From Neobacillus sp. PS3-34 (GTDB lineage: Bacteria > Bacillota > Bacilli > Bacillales > Cytobacillaceae), in assembly GCF_030915465.1 (NCBI RefSeq), contig NZ_CP133267.1:3585001-3649000 (forward strand): a DNA stretch of 64,000 nucleotides, given 5' to 3'. The position numbers were made by a program, and so were the translations under genes. The notes below the pieces were generated by a model. That model did no database searches. It was not told where the DNA came from and saw only the letters and a list, made by a program, of their open reading frames with translations. This document shows positions 1 to 11,037 of the stretch, piece by piece; positions within the stretch are counted from its first letter, which is position 1, and each line of letters starts with the position of its first letter.

Positions 1-42
1 TTAACCGCTTGAAAAAATAAACTCTAGGCTATTTTGCTGTAA

Positions 43-1176
<1,134 letters not shown>

Positions 1177-1182
1177 TAATCA

Positions 1183-1221
1183 AACCCCGGTTTCGAAAAG
1201 AAATCGGGGTTTTCCTTTTTT
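1183..1221 (+). terminator. Terminator of mnmA
   Basis: A 12-bp stem (AACCCCGGTTTC with GAAATCGGGGTT, one G-T pair) closes a short loop and is followed by a T-rich run. It lies 7 bases past the mnmA stop. Confidence 0.85.
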
Positions 1222-1225
1222 CATT

Positions 1226-1254
1226 TTAAACAGTCGCAAAGATTATGCTATACT
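1226..1254 (+). promoter_or_regulatory. Candidate sigma-A promoter for yrrB-recD2
   Basis: TTAAAC and TATACT are separated by 17 bases, and TGC precedes the -10 box (extended -10). It sits right after the mnmA terminator, so yrrB and recD2 would have their own promoter. Confidence 0.5.
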
Positions 1255-1316
1255 TTCAACTGTAAAGAAGAATAGGCTTTTATAAAACTGCTTATTGCGT
1301 TGAAAAATAATTTATT

Positions 1317-1491
1317 GTCTAGCTTCAGCACCTAACCCCTCGGGGTCATAAGCCAAATCACTCCAGAAATCAGGACAAGAAGTCCTGCGGGAGCATCCGC
1401 ATCGCACGAAGGAAAAGCGTTAGCTTTTTCGAGGATGACTGCGTGATTCGTCTTATGCCTGTCGGGGGTGACCAAGGCGCTTACGCTTTTC
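1317..1491 (+). repeat. Dispersed intergenic repeat, family 1 (long copy)
   Basis: Begins TCTAGCTTCAGCACC and ends in GGCGCTTACGCTTTTCTG. The same outer sequence occurs at 37585-37705 (+), 7011-7129 (-) and, more diverged, 23734-23854 (+). The inner segments CATAAGCCAAATCACTC and GTGATTCGTCTTATG are imperfect inverted repeats, so the transcript can fold into a long hairpin. This copy carries about 60 extra bases in its middle, including GTCCTGCGGGAGCA, which resembles the second repeat family of this window. It occupies the space between the candidate promoter and yrrB. Confidence 0.85.
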
Positions 1492-1512
1492 TGTGAAAGT
1501 GAGTGATTCGAC

Positions 1513-2169
1513 ATGGATAAAAACCAATTAGGAATTCAATATATGCAGGAGGGTAAATGGGAAGAGGCGGCAAAAATATTCAATGAAGCCATTGAAGAAA
1601 ATAACGCTGATCCAGTTGCCTATATCAATTTTGGGAATGTACTGGCTGCGGTCGGTGAGGAAGAAAAAGCGATGAAATTTTATGAAAAAGCAATCGAGCT
1701 TGATGAAAATGCTGCGGCTGCTTATTATAGTGCGGGCAATCTTTACTTTAATCAGGAGCGTTTTAAAGAAGCATCAAATATGTTCGAAAAAGCCATGAAA
1801 ATAGGCCTTCAGACAAGTGATAATTATTTTATGCTGGCAATGTCACTTATTCAGTTGGAGCAGAACAGACTTGCGCTTCCGTATTTGCAAAGATGTGTAG
1901 AACTGGATGAAAATGATGCCGAGGCCCGCTTCCAATATGGAATGCTTCTTGCCCAGCAGGAGCTGATTGATCAAGCAATTGTTCAATTTGAAAAGTGTAC
2001 GGAGCTTGAGCCAGAGCATGCTGATGCGTTTTATAATCTTGGCGTTGCATATGGACTTCAGGATCAGGAAGAGAAAGCTCTTGCTATGTTCAACAAGGCT
2101 CTTGAGGTACAGCCTGGCCATCCGCTTGCAAGCTATGTGAAAAAGGTAATTGAACAAGGAGAAAAGTAA
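1513..2169 (+). CDS. yrrB: Tetratricopeptide-repeat protein YrrB
   Basis: A 218-residue soluble protein made almost wholly of about six 34-residue TPR units, with the usual W-LG-Y-A-P spacing visible in stretches such as AYYSAGNLYFNQERFKEA and ADAFYNLGVAYGLQDQEEKA. TPR folds mediate protein-protein contacts; the partner is unknown. The B. subtilis YrrB lies at the same place between mnmA and recD2, which supports the name. The start is ATG 1513. The ribosome binding site is weak (GAAAGTGAG), perhaps because a dispersed repeat occupies the region just upstream. Confidence 0.9.
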   Translation: MDKNQLGIQYMQEGKWEEAAKIFNEAIEENNADPVAYINFGNVLAAVGEEEKAMKFYEKAIELDENAAAAYYSAGNLYFNQERFKEASNMFEKAMKIGLQTSDNYFMLAMSLIQLEQNRLALPYLQRCVELDENDAEARFQYGMLLAQQELIDQAIVQFEKCTELEPEHADAFYNLGVAYGLQDQEEKALAMFNKALEVQPGHPLASYVKKVIEQGEK

Positions 2170-2198
2170 AAAGCCTCAGTCAGAAAGGAGGGGAGCAA

Positions 2199-4600
2199 AT
2201 GAGCAAACAGGACTCACTGGATTTGTTTGAAGAGCAGGGGAAATTTGTTAAAGGCAGGCATTTGGTCACTATTTTTCATAATGAACAAAATCTTTACACC
2301 GTTATGAGAATCCGTGTTGAAGAAACGAATGATTCATACGAGGATAAAGAGGCTGTCATTACAGGCTACTTTCCAAAAATACATGAACAAGAAACATATA
2401 TTTTTTATGGAGAGTTTAAAGACAATCCGAAATTTGGTGTCCAATTTCACGCAAGCCACTTCCGTAAAGATATGCCCCAGACAAAACAGGGAGTTGTCGC
2501 ATACTTATCAAGTGACCTTTTTAAAGGGATTGGGAAAAGGACAGCTGAAAATATTGTGGATGCCCTGGGTGAAAATGCGATTACAAAGATTTTGAATCAG
2601 CCTTCCCTGCTTGACTCAGTTCCGAAGCTTCCTCCTGAAAAAGCAAAATTATTATACGATTCACTGATGGAACATCAGGGGCTCGAGCAAGTAATGGTAA
2701 CGCTAAATTCCTTCGGATTGGGCATCAATTGGCAATGAAAATTTACCAGTCTTATAAAGAGGAAACAATCGAAGTCATCCGTAAAAATCCTTATCAGCTT
2801 GTAGAGACTGTGGAGGGCATCGGTTTTGGACGTGCTGATGAACTCGGCTATCAGCTTGGAATTTCCGGCAGCCATCCAGACCGGATCAAAGCGGCTTGCC
2901 TGTATACGCTTGAATATGAAAGTATGCAGACCGGGCATGTCTTTACACATGCAAAGGAACTGCTCGAGAAAGTAAAGGCGCTGCTTGAGGAGAACAAACG
3001 AGATCAAATCGAGTTTACTGAAATCTCTGGTCAAATTATCGCCCTTGAAGAAGAAGGGAAATTAATTGTTGAAGATAAGCGGATTTATCTTCCATCTCTC
3101 TATTTTTCCGAAAAAGGGCTCGTTACAAGTATCAAGAGAATTTTGCAGCAGACAGAATACGCAGAGCAATTTCCAGAATCAGAATTCCTGCTGGCATTAG
3201 GAAATTTGGAAGAAAGGCTCAAGGTTGAATATGCACCGACCCAGAGGGATGCGATTCAAAAGGCGCTGATGTCGCCGATGCTTATTTTAACAGGCGGACC
3301 CGGAACAGGGAAAACAACGGTAATAAAGGGAATTGTCGAACTCTACGCTGAACTGCATGGGTGTTCACTCGAGCCAAAGGATTATCAAAAAAAGGACGAG
3401 CCATTTCCTTTTTTACTTGCAGCCCCTACAGGAAGAGCAGCAAAACGGATGAGTGAATCAACAGGACTTCCTGCTGTCACAATACATAGGCTGCTTGGGT
3501 TCAACGGCACCGAAGGATTTGATCGTGATGAAGCAAGTCCCCTTGAAGGGAAAATCCTGATAGTAGATGAAACTTCCATGGTTGATATATGGCTGGCAAA
3601 TCAACTGTTTAAAGCACTTCCGCCTCATATTCAGGTTATTGTTGTCGGTGATGAAGACCAATTGCCCTCTGTTGGCGCTGGCCAGGTATTAAAGGATTTA
3701 CTGCAATCCGAACGAATACCGACTGTCCGATTAACAGATATTTACCGCCAGGCTGAAGGTTCATCCATTATCCAAATGGCCCATGCGATTAAAAAAGGAT
3801 TTTTGCCTGAAGATGTCGCGGTTCAGAGCAAGGACAGGTCATTTATAAAGTGCTCTGCACCACAGCTTGCACAGGTGGTCGAAAAGGTAGCCCTGAATGC
3901 GAAAAAGAAGGGTTATTCTGCGAGGGATATTCAAGTGCTTGCCCCCATGTACAGAGGACCTGCAGGTATTGATCGTTTAAATGTGCTTCTCCAGGAAATA
4001 TTCAATCCTAATCCGGATGGTACAAGGAAGGAATTAGCTTTTGGTGATGTAAAGTTTCGAATTGGCGACAAAGTACTTCAGCTTGTTAACCAGCCGGAAA
4101 GCAATGTTTTTAATGGGGATATCGGTGAAATCGTTTCTATTTTTTATGCGAAAGAAAATACGGAAAAGCAGGATATGGTTATCATTTCCTTTGAAGGAAC
4201 GGAAGTAACCTACACACGCCAGGATTTGAATCAAATCACCCATGCATATTGCTGTTCTGTCCATAAATCACAGGGGAGCGAGTTCCCGATTGTCATTTTG
4301 CCTATTACAAAAGGTTACTACAGAATGCTGAGAAGAAATCTAATTTATACAGCCATTACAAGGAGCAAACAGTTCCTAATTCTTTGCGGGGAAGAAGACG
4401 CACTTAGGATGGGGGTTGAGCGGGCAGACGAGCAGAGCAGGCAAACAACTCTTTGTTTAAAACTCCAGGAATCCATTTTCGAGGGTCTCTCTTCTGAAGA
4501 AGATACGGAAATTTTATCAGGCATTTCTTATGAAGAAAGGCTTATGGATGCCGATCCGATGATTGGAATGGAAAACGTTACCCCTTATGATTTTATATGA
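2199..4600 (+). CDS. recD2: RecD2-type 5'-3' DNA helicase (apparent frameshift)
   Basis: ATP-dependent 5'-3' helicase of the RecD2/YrrC type, acting in DNA repair and replication-fork processing without RecBC. The N-terminal region has OB-like and helix-hairpin-helix segments (GIGKRTAENIVDALG). The helicase core has Walker A GGPGTGKTT, Walker B VDETSM and a C-terminal HAYCCSVHKSQGSEF motif. The reading frame breaks near 2720-2722: residues 1-176 are in one frame and the rest in the next. Adding one G to GGG there gives continuous FGLGHQLAMKIYQ and a protein of about 800 residues, the family length. I treat it as one gene with a sequencing deletion. The stop overlaps a possible early ATG of yrrD. 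Confidence 0.93.
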
Positions 4601-4641
4601 TTTGGCTGAAACTAGGAATGTTCGGAAAGGCGGGAAACACT

Positions 4642-5114
4642 TTGCGGACATTTTTAACAGTCAACGGATTGCCAATATACAATTTATCAACCGGAAAAAG
4701 AGTTGGGCATGTTTGTGATATCAACATTTCAAACGGTAAAATTAAAGGGCTGATTGTAAAAAGAGGCGCATTTTTCAAACAATCTTGTTTTCTGGATATA
4801 AAAGACGTATCATTCTTCGGACAAGACGGGATCATGATCGAAAATGAAGAGGCCTTTTAAAGCAAGCGCCGCCTCCCGAAAATACCTTTGCACATCATAA
4901 TTCCATTAGCGGAAAAATGATTATGACGAAAAGGGGTAATTCGGTCGGTTTATTGAAGGATGTATATTTCCTGGAAGAATTGGGCACAATCGTAGGGTAC
5001 GAATATACGGACGGTTTCTTTTCTGAACTTTCGGAGGGAAAACGAGTGATTAATTCCGTAGAGCCGCCGGCGATTGGAAAGGATGCCATCATCGTCGACG
5101 CTAATCCGATGTGA
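4642..5114 (+). CDS. yrrD: PRC-barrel protein YrrD (apparent frameshift)
   Basis: Small protein with two PRC-barrel-like halves, each with the pattern seen in GLPIYNLSTGKRVGHVCDI and KRGNSVGLLKDVYFLEELG. The function is unknown. B. subtilis YrrD sits at the same place after recD2. The frame breaks at TTTT 4855-4858; one more T joins the halves through KQAPPPENTFAHH into MIMTKRGNS. I chose TTG 4642 because MRTFLTVNGLPIYN matches the start of the B. subtilis protein as I remember it, and AAAGGCGGG precedes it. ATG 4597, overlapping the recD2 stop, is the alternative. Confidence 0.75.
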
Positions 5115-5125
5115 GGTGTCTTTCC

Positions 5126-5317
5126 ATGTTCAAATGTCCAAACTGCCAAAGCAAGGATATAGGGAAAATAGGCATAAATCAATACTACTGCTGGGGCTGC
5201 TTTATTGAACTAACTGTTTCAAAAGGTCTTATCCTAACCCATCAGGTCGAAGAAGATGGTACATTGAGTTCATTAGACGACTTGTTTGAAGAAGAAGATC
5301 GCCGTTACACCCTATAA
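5126..5317 (+). CDS. yrzR: Small zinc-ribbon protein (YrzR-like)
   Basis: A 63-residue protein starting MFKCPNCQSKDIGKI and continuing YYCWGCFIEL, which gives a CxxC...CxxC zinc ribbon. The C-terminus is acidic (SLDDLFEEEDRR). No catalytic motif is visible and the role is unknown. It sits between yrrD and yrrI, where B. subtilis has yrzR and yrzQ. ATG 5126 was chosen because GAGGTG (5113-5118) lies seven bases upstream; an in-frame start at 5111 would overlap that site. Confidence 0.75.
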   Translation: MFKCPNCQSKDIGKIGINQYYCWGCFIELTVSKGLILTHQVEEDGTLSSLDDLFEEEDRRYTL

Positions 5318-5339
5318 ATTTTAAGTAGAGGTGAAACGC

Positions 5340-5474
5340 ATGAATAGAATGATTACCTCAGCTATTGCCTTTGGTGCTGGCATGGTAGCCTATAATTATG
5401 TACAAAAAAATAACATGATGTCGGGCCGCCAGATGAAAAAATGGCAAAGGAAAATGACCCGCGCCCTATTTTAA
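5340..5474 (+). CDS. yrzQ: Small protein YrzQ (DUF3918-like)
   Basis: A 44-residue protein beginning MNRMITSAIAFGAGMVAY. It has a short hydrophobic N-terminal stretch and a strongly basic C-terminus with several K and R residues (RQMKKWQRKMTRALF). It is preceded by GAGGTG at good spacing, follows yrzR by 22 bases and ends just before a strong terminator. The sequence and position fit the small YrzQ family of Bacillus. Its function is unknown; the composition suggests a peptide near a membrane. Confidence 0.75.
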   Translation: MNRMITSAIAFGAGMVAYNYVQKNNMMSGRQMKKWQRKMTRALF

Positions 5475-5479
5475 TTTCC

Positions 5480-5517
5480 ATCCCCCTCTTTTTCCCAGAG
5501 GGGGATTTTGTATTTTT
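5480..5517 (+). terminator. Terminator of the recD2-yrzQ operon
   Basis: A perfect 10-bp stem ATCCCCCTCT/AGAGGGGGAT with a seven-base loop is followed by a T-rich run. It closes the yrrB-yrzQ transcription unit. Confidence 0.9.
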
Positions 5518-5571
5518 ACTGAATAATTCCTTCTTCTTCCTCCAAAAATAAGGCTAAGGAGGCATATACTG

Positions 5572-6651
5572 TTGGATATTCGAATGAAATGGTATTACCG
5601 TATTGGTTTTATACTCCTTTTATTAATTGCTATATACGTTTTTTTGAAAATCCGCTTTGTGTGGATGCCTGTTTTACAAATAGCCTTCCTTATTCTCTTG
5701 CCGTTTATCATTGCTGGTTTTATTACTTATCTGCTCCATCCAGTAGTTGAAGGCCTGCACGAAAGAGGGCTGCACAGAGGGCTCGCCATTTTTTTGATCT
5801 ATTTCATTTTTTTTGGAGGGCTTGGTTTTCTATGCTATAAGGGAATACCCGCTTTTATCAGCCAATTAAAAGAATTGTCGGAAAGTGCTCCATTTCTGGC
5901 AGAACAGTACAGGCAATGGGTTCATACCTTGCAATCTCATACAGCAGCCTGGCCAGATGGCCTGCAGGGTAGAATGAATGATGGTATTGCCGCCTTCGAA
6001 AAAAAATTGGACGCCCTTCTGTCGATAGCGGTTGGAATACTGCTGCGTTTTTTTAATTCTGTGCTAATCCTGGCGCTGATTCCATTTATCGCTTTTTATA
6101 TGCTGAAGGATTTTAATATGATAAAAAAAGCAGTTTGGTACATGACTCCAAAAAAATGGCGCCATCAGGGCATTCATTTTTTGAGGGATGTGGATGCCTC
6201 ATTAGGTAGCTATATAAGGGGACAGCTTCTCGTCTGTGTCATTATTGGAGGAATTTCATCCCTGTTATTTTGGATGTTTCATCTAAAATATCCGCTTCTT
6301 CTAGGGGCCATTATTGGAATTACAAATGTGATACCTTATTTTGGTCCTATAATTGGAGCAGTGCCGGCGATGATTATCGCGGCAACAATGTCTCCTAAAT
6401 TAATTATTACGACTTTAATCATCATTTTTGGCCTCCAATTTCTTGAAGGAAATATATTATCGCCCTTTATTGTTGGCAAGAGCCTTCATATGCATCCGCT
6501 ATTAATTATGCTTGCCCTCACGGCAGGTGGAGAGGTGGGCGGTATAGTAGGTTTGATTCTTGCCGTACCGGTGCTCGCAGTTTTGAAGGTGGGTGTGATC
6601 CATGCGAGGGACCATTTCATACATGGGAAAAGCAAACAGCCGTCGTCATAG
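5572..6651 (+). CDS. yrrI: AI-2E family membrane transporter YrrI
   Basis: Polytopic membrane protein of 359 residues in the AI-2E/UPF0118 (PerM) family. It has paired hydrophobic segments at the N-terminus, a hydrophilic middle and a C-terminal cluster of membrane segments including the family hallmark GITNVIPYFGPIIGA (about residue 245). Members are thought to move small solutes or ions; the substrate here is unknown. The likely start is TTG 5572, eight bases after AAGGAGG; ATG 5584 is too far from it. The gene stands alone between two terminators, as in B. subtilis upstream of alaS. Confidence 0.87.
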   Translation: MDIRMKWYYRIGFILLLLIAIYVFLKIRFVWMPVLQIAFLILLPFIIAGFITYLLHPVVEGLHERGLHRGLAIFLIYFIFFGGLGFLCYKGIPAFISQLKELSESAPFLAEQYRQWVHTLQSHTAAWPDGLQGRMNDGIAAFEKKLDALLSIAVGILLRFFNSVLILALIPFIAFYMLKDFNMIKKAVWYMTPKKWRHQGIHFLRDVDASLGSYIRGQLLVCVIIGGISSLLFWMFHLKYPLLLGAIIGITNVIPYFGPIIGAVPAMIIAATMSPKLIITTLIIIFGLQFLEGNILSPFIVGKSLHMHPLLIMLALTAGGEVGGIVGLILAVPVLAVLKVGVIHARDHFIHGKSKQPSS

Positions 6652-6658
6652 AAAAATA

Positions 6659-6680
6659 CAAAAAGCCTCGCTTTTTGCAT
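6659..6680 (+). terminator. Weak candidate terminator of yrrI
   Basis: Stem CAAAAAGC/GCTTTTTG with a three-base loop lies 8 bases past the yrrI stop. The following sequence is only moderately T-rich. Confidence 0.35.
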
Positions 6681-6697
6681 TATTGTCTTATGATTGA

Positions 6698-6726
6698 TTG
6701 ACAAACGAAAATAGGCTGGCTATAAT
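6698..6726 (+). promoter_or_regulatory. Sigma-A promoter of alaS
   Basis: Consensus TTGACA and TATAAT with exactly 17 bases between them. It lies directly upstream of the T-box leader. Confidence 0.88.
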
Positions 6727-6774
6727 TCGGCTATAGAATATTAATTTCGAACATGTTGAAGGATCAAGTATGTT

Positions 6775-6996
6775 ATAGTCCATCAGAACGTGCCAGCACG
6801 CGTAAGAGAGGAGCTTCCCAGGCTGAAAGAAGCTTCAGATGAAGGATAACAGAAAGCTAATCCGGAGTGCAGCTAATCACTGCCGTTGAGCCGCGTTAAG
6901 GCGATTTTGAGAGATGGATGCTATGCATTTTGCATTCATAATCAGGGTGGTACCGCGAGCATGCTCTCGTCCCTGTCAGGGATGAGGGCTTTTTTG
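6775..6996 (+). promoter_or_regulatory. T-box riboswitch (alanyl-tRNA responsive)
   Basis: The T-box AGGGTGGTACCGCG is at 6944-6957. It is followed by a terminator stem (about 6963-6974 with 6978-6989) and T run. Upstream are the stem I signatures AGAGAGG and GGCTGAAAGA. Uncharged tRNA-Ala would stabilise the antiterminator and let transcription reach alaS. A possible specifier codon is GCT at 6856-6858, but I could not fold stem I with certainty. An intergenic repeat and the alaS ribosome binding site follow. Confidence 0.93.
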
Positions 6997-7010
6997 TGTT
7001 CTTTTTTGCA

Positions 7011-7129
7011 AAAAAAGCGTAAGAGCCCTGGTTAGCTCCGACAGGCATAAGACGAATCACGCAGGAAATCCTGATTTCTGGAGTGATTTGGCTTATGACC
7101 CCGAGGAGCTGGGCGCTGGAGCTAGATTA
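7011..7129 (-). repeat. Dispersed intergenic repeat, family 1
   Basis: This is the reverse complement of the element at 37585-37705, ending GGGCGCTGGAGCTAGATTAA. It lies between the T-box terminator and the alaS ribosome binding site, so it is part of every full-length alaS transcript. Confidence 0.88.
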
Positions 7130-7158
7130 ATAAAATAATTTATAGGAGTTGAGTTATT

Positions 7159-9791
7159 ATGAAAAATTTATCCGGTTCACAAATACGCAGAATGTTTTTA
7201 GATTTCTTTAAGGAAAAAGGGCATGCGGTTGAACCTAGTGCTCCACTTGTTCCACATGAAGATCCTACCTTGTTGTGGATTAACAGCGGTGTGGCAACTT
7301 TAAAAAAATATTTTGATGGGCGCGTCATTCCTGCTAATCCTCGGATTACAAATGCACAGAAGTCTATCCGTACAAATGACATTGAGAATGTCGGAAAAAC
7401 AGCCCGCCACCATACTTTCTTTGAGATGCTTGGTAATTTCTCTATCGGAGATTATTTTAAGGAAGAAGCAATTGAATGGGCATGGGAGTTCTTAACTGAT
7501 AAAAATTGGATTGGATTCGATCCAAACCTTTTATCTGTAACAATCCATCCAGAGGATCATGAAGCTTTTGAACTTTGGAATAAAAAAATAGGTGTACCAG
7601 AGGAGCGTATTATTCGCCTTGAAGGGAATTTCTGGGATATCGGTGAAGGTCCAAGTGGCCCGAATACAGAAATTTTCTATGATCGCGGAGAAGCTTATGG
7701 AAATGATCCAAAAGATCCTGAGCTATACCCAGGCGGTGAAAATGAGCGTTACCTCGAAGTCTGGAACCTGGTATTTTCACAATTCAACCATAACCCGGAT
7801 GGTACATATACACCGCTTCCAAAGAAAAACATTGATACCGGAATGGGATTGGAAAGAATGGCTTCTGTCGTCCAAAATGTTCCGACCAATTTTGAAACTG
7901 ACCTGTTTATGCCAATCATCCGTGCAACTGAAGAGATTTCAGGTGTTCCGTATGGTGAAAACAAAGAAAATGATGTGGCGTTCAAGGTTATTGCAGACCA
8001 TATAAGAACTGTTGCATTCGCAGTCGGGGATGGAGCATTGCCATCAAACGAAGGAAGAGGCTATGTCCTGCGCCGCCTTCTGCGCCGAGCTGTAAGATAT
8101 GCAAAGCAAATAAACATTAACCGTCCTTTCATGTTTGAACTTGTTCCAGTTGTTGGAGAAATCATGTACGATTTCTATCCGGAAGTAAAAGATAAGACAG
8201 AGTTCATCCAAAAAGTAATTAGAAACGAGGAAGAGCGTTTCCATGAAACACTGCATGAGGGGCTGGCTATTCTTGAAAATGTTATGAAAAAGGAAAAAGA
8301 AAAGGGCAGTGACACAATAGCAGGAGCAGATGTTTTCCGCCTGTACGATACATACGGATTCCCTGTTGAGTTAACAGAAGAATATGCGGAAGAAATGGGA
8401 ATGAAAGTGGATCACGCCGGATTTGAAGCTGAAATGGGGCTTCAAAGGGAACGGCACCGTGCTGCACGCCAAGATATGGATTCAATGCAAGTACAGGGCG
8501 GGGTATTAGGTGATTTGAAAACTGAAAGTACCTTCGTTGGGTATGAGCAGCTTCAAGCATCTTCTATTGTTTCTGCTATCGTTAAGGACGGCCAGCTTGC
8601 AGAAAATGCTTCTAGTGGCGAAGAAGTTCAGCTTATTCTGGACCAAACACCATTTTATGCAGAAAGTGGCGGGCAAATTGCTGACCGCGGTGTGCTGGAA
8701 GGTGAAGGTGTTAAGGTACTAATAAAGGATGTTCAAAAAGCACCGAATGGCCAAAACCTGCATCGGGCAGTTGTTGAAGCAGGTACATTAAAAACAGGGC
8801 ATCAGGTTACAGCCTTTGTAGATGAAGAAAACCGCATTAAAGTGATTAAAAACCATACAGCGACACATCTTTTGCACCAGGCTCTGAAGGATGTTCTGGG
8901 AATCCATGTAAATCAAGCCGGCTCCCTTGTGGAACCTGACCGCCTTCGTTTTGACTTCTCGCATTTTGGGCAGGTCAAGCCGGAAGAACTTGAAATGGTA
9001 GAAAAGATTGTGAATGAAAAGATTTGGAAAAACATTCACGTAGATATTAGTTTAAAACCAATCGCAGAAGCAAAAGAAATGGGCGCGATGGCGCTGTTTG
9101 GCGAAAAGTATGGTGACATCGTCCGGGTTGTAAAGGTTGGAGATTATAGCCTTGAGCTTTGCGGCGGATGCCATGTTCCAAATACATCTGTTATAGGACT
9201 TTTTAAAATTGTTTCCGAAAGCGGGATTGGTGCTGGCACACGAAGGATAGAAGCGGTAACAGGTGAAGGGCCTATCAATTATTAAATGAACAGGTTGGCC
9301 TTTTGAAGGACGCAGCTGAAAAAATAAAAACCAGCCCTAAAGAAGTTGTTAATCGCCTTGACGCTTTACTTGCTGAAATGAAACAGCTTCAGCGTGAAAA
9401 CGAATCCCTGGCTGCAAAACTAGGTAATATTGAAGCAGGAAGCCTTGTTTCAAATGCCAAGGAAATCAATGGTGTTACCGTCCTGGCTGCTAAAGTACAA
9501 GCAGCAGATATGAATAATCTGCGAAATATGGCAGATGATTTGAAATCGAAGCTTGGTTCTGCCATAGTGCTATTAGGGAGTGTGCAGGAAGGGAAGGTCA
9601 ACCTTATTGGTGCTGTCACAAAAGATTTAATTGATAAAGGTTACCATGCTGGCAAACTCATTAAAGAAGTAGCAACAAGATGCGGCGGCGGAGGCGGCGG
9701 ACGCCCTGATATGGCTCAGGCAGGCGGAAAGGATCCGGAAAAACTGGATAGTGCGCTTCAATTTGTCGATGAATGGGTAAAATCAATTTGA
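7159..9791 (+). CDS. alaS: Alanyl-tRNA synthetase AlaS (apparent frameshift)
   Basis: Class II synthetase that charges tRNA-Ala. The N-terminal catalytic domain begins [19 protein letters not shown]. The editing domain zinc ligands are visible as HTATHLLH and CGGCHV. The C-terminal DHHA1 domain carries [16 protein letters not shown] near the end. The frame breaks at GGG 9268-9270; one more G gives continuous [19 protein letters not shown] and about 877 residues, the normal length. The gene is essential, so a sequencing deletion is the likely cause. It starts at ATG 7159 with TAGGAG upstream. It is controlled by the T-box leader and separated from that leader by an inserted repeat. Confidence 0.95.
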
Positions 9792-9867
9792 TAATAAAGC
9801 AAAGTAGTGTAAAATGAAGGTAAATAAGGATGGTTCTCACCGCTATTAAAATCGCGAGGTGCATGTA

Positions 9868-10134
9868 ATGAGCTCATTTGATAAAACGATGAGATTCAAT
9901 TTTCCAGAAGAGCCTTTCGAACATGATGTCAATGAGGTACTGTACCAGGTATATGAAGCTCTCCAGGACAAGGGTTACAATCCCATTAATCAAATTGTGG
10001 GCTACCTTTTATCCGGGGATCCTGCATATATTCCCCGCCATCGGGATGCCAGAAACATCATCCGTAAGCTTGAACGGGATGAAATTATTGAAGAACTGGT
10101 AAAATCCTATTTAAAACAGCAACGAGAGGTTTAA
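9868..10134 (+). CDS. yrzL: IreB-family protein YrzL
   Basis: An 88-residue cytoplasmic protein of the UPF0297/IreB family, starting [15 protein letters not shown]. The typical middle [20 protein letters not shown] and the basic, helical C-terminus are present. In Enterococcus, IreB is a phosphorylated regulator linked to a Ser/Thr kinase; its role in Bacillus is unclear. ATG 9868 has GAGGTG six bases upstream; GTG 9859 lies inside that site. It forms a tight operon with ruvX (2 bases apart) and yrzB, an arrangement conserved in Firmicutes. Confidence 0.92.
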   Translation: MSSFDKTMRFNFPEEPFEHDVNEVLYQVYEALQDKGYNPINQIVGYLLSGDPAYIPRHRDARNIIRKLERDEIIEELVKSYLKQQREV

Positions 10135-10136
10135 TA

Positions 10137-10553
10137 ATGCGCACAATGGGTTTGGATGTGGGCTCTAAAACTGTCGGAGTTGCCGTCAGTGATGAGCTGG
10201 GCTGGACAGCACAAGGGCTGAAAACACTCAAAATCGATGAAGAAAAAAATGAGTTTGGTTTTGAGGAAATTGGTCAATTAATAAAAGAGTATGAGGTAAG
10301 CAAGGTTGTAATTGGCCTGCCTAAAAACATGAATGGCTCTATTGGACCGCGTGGTGAAGCCAGCCAGCGTTTTGCAGCCGAAGTGGAAACAAGGTTTGCC
10401 GTTCCAGCTGTTTTATGGGACGAGCGCCTTACCACAATGGCTGCAGAACGGGTACTGCTAGAAGCAGACATGAGCAGGAAAAAGAGGAAGAAAGTCATTG
10501 ATAAAATGGCTGCTGTTCTTATTTTACAAGGCTATCTAGATAGCAAAAACTAA
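10137..10553 (+). CDS. ruvX: Pre-16S rRNA nuclease RuvX/YqgF
   Basis: A 138-residue RNase H-fold nuclease of the YqgF family, implicated in maturing the 5' end of 16S rRNA and once called a putative Holliday junction resolvase. The conserved N-terminal [16 protein letters not shown] carries the first acidic residue, [12 protein letters not shown] is the family loop, and WDERLTT is the downstream catalytic region. Length is normal. It starts two bases after yrzL, with ACGAGAGG as ribosome binding site. Confidence 0.94.
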   Translation: MRTMGLDVGSKTVGVAVSDELGWTAQGLKTLKIDEEKNEFGFEEIGQLIKEYEVSKVVIGLPKNMNGSIGPRGEASQRFAAEVETRFAVPAVLWDERLTTMAAERVLLEADMSRKKRKKVIDKMAAVLILQGYLDSKN

Positions 10554-10565
10554 TGAGGTGACGAT

Positions 10566-10856
10566 ATGAATCACGGAGAAAATAATATTACAGTAGTAGA
10601 TGAAGAAGGTAACGAACAATTATGTGAGGTGCTTTTCACATTTGACTCAGAGGAGTTTGGCAAGTCTTACGTTCTTTACTATCCAGTAGGAGCAGAAGAA
10701 GACGATGAGGATGAAATCGAAATCCATGCATCGGCTTTTATGCCAACTGAAGATAATGCTGACGGCGAGTTAATGCCAGTCGAATCAGACGAAGAATGGG
10801 ATATGATTGAAGAAATGCTGAACACCTTCCTTGATGAACAAGAAGAAGGCGAATAA
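10566..10856 (+). CDS. yrzB: DUF1292 protein YrzB
   Basis: A 96-residue, very acidic protein of the UPF0473/DUF1292 family. The N-terminus [19 protein letters not shown] and the YVLYYP strand are typical, and the C-terminus [19 protein letters not shown] closes it. The function is unknown. It is the third gene of the conserved yrzL-ruvX-yrzB operon. GAGGTGAC gives the ribosome binding site for ATG 10566. A terminator follows 11 bases downstream. Confidence 0.9.
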   Translation: MNHGENNITVVDEEGNEQLCEVLFTFDSEEFGKSYVLYYPVGAEEDDEDEIEIHASAFMPTEDNADGELMPVESDEEWDMIEEMLNTFLDEQEEGE

Positions 10857-10867
10857 TTAAATTCCAG

Positions 10868-10906
10868 AAAAAACCGGCAGAAAGTTTTGGTCGGTTTTTT
10901 CTTTTT
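10868..10906 (+). terminator. Terminator of yrzL-ruvX-yrzB
   Basis: AAAAAACCG and CGGTTTTTT form the stem base, followed by CTTTTT. It ends the operon before mltG. Confidence 0.8.
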
Positions 10907-11037
10907 GACGGACAATATTTCTGCTTAAATTGACATTTTTCGCTGTGTATGCTCAAATTATTACGTGCCAAATAACGTATGGGTTTATTATATGATTATC
11001 ATTTTAACAGCCCTGCCAGACAACGAGGGGGAGCAAA

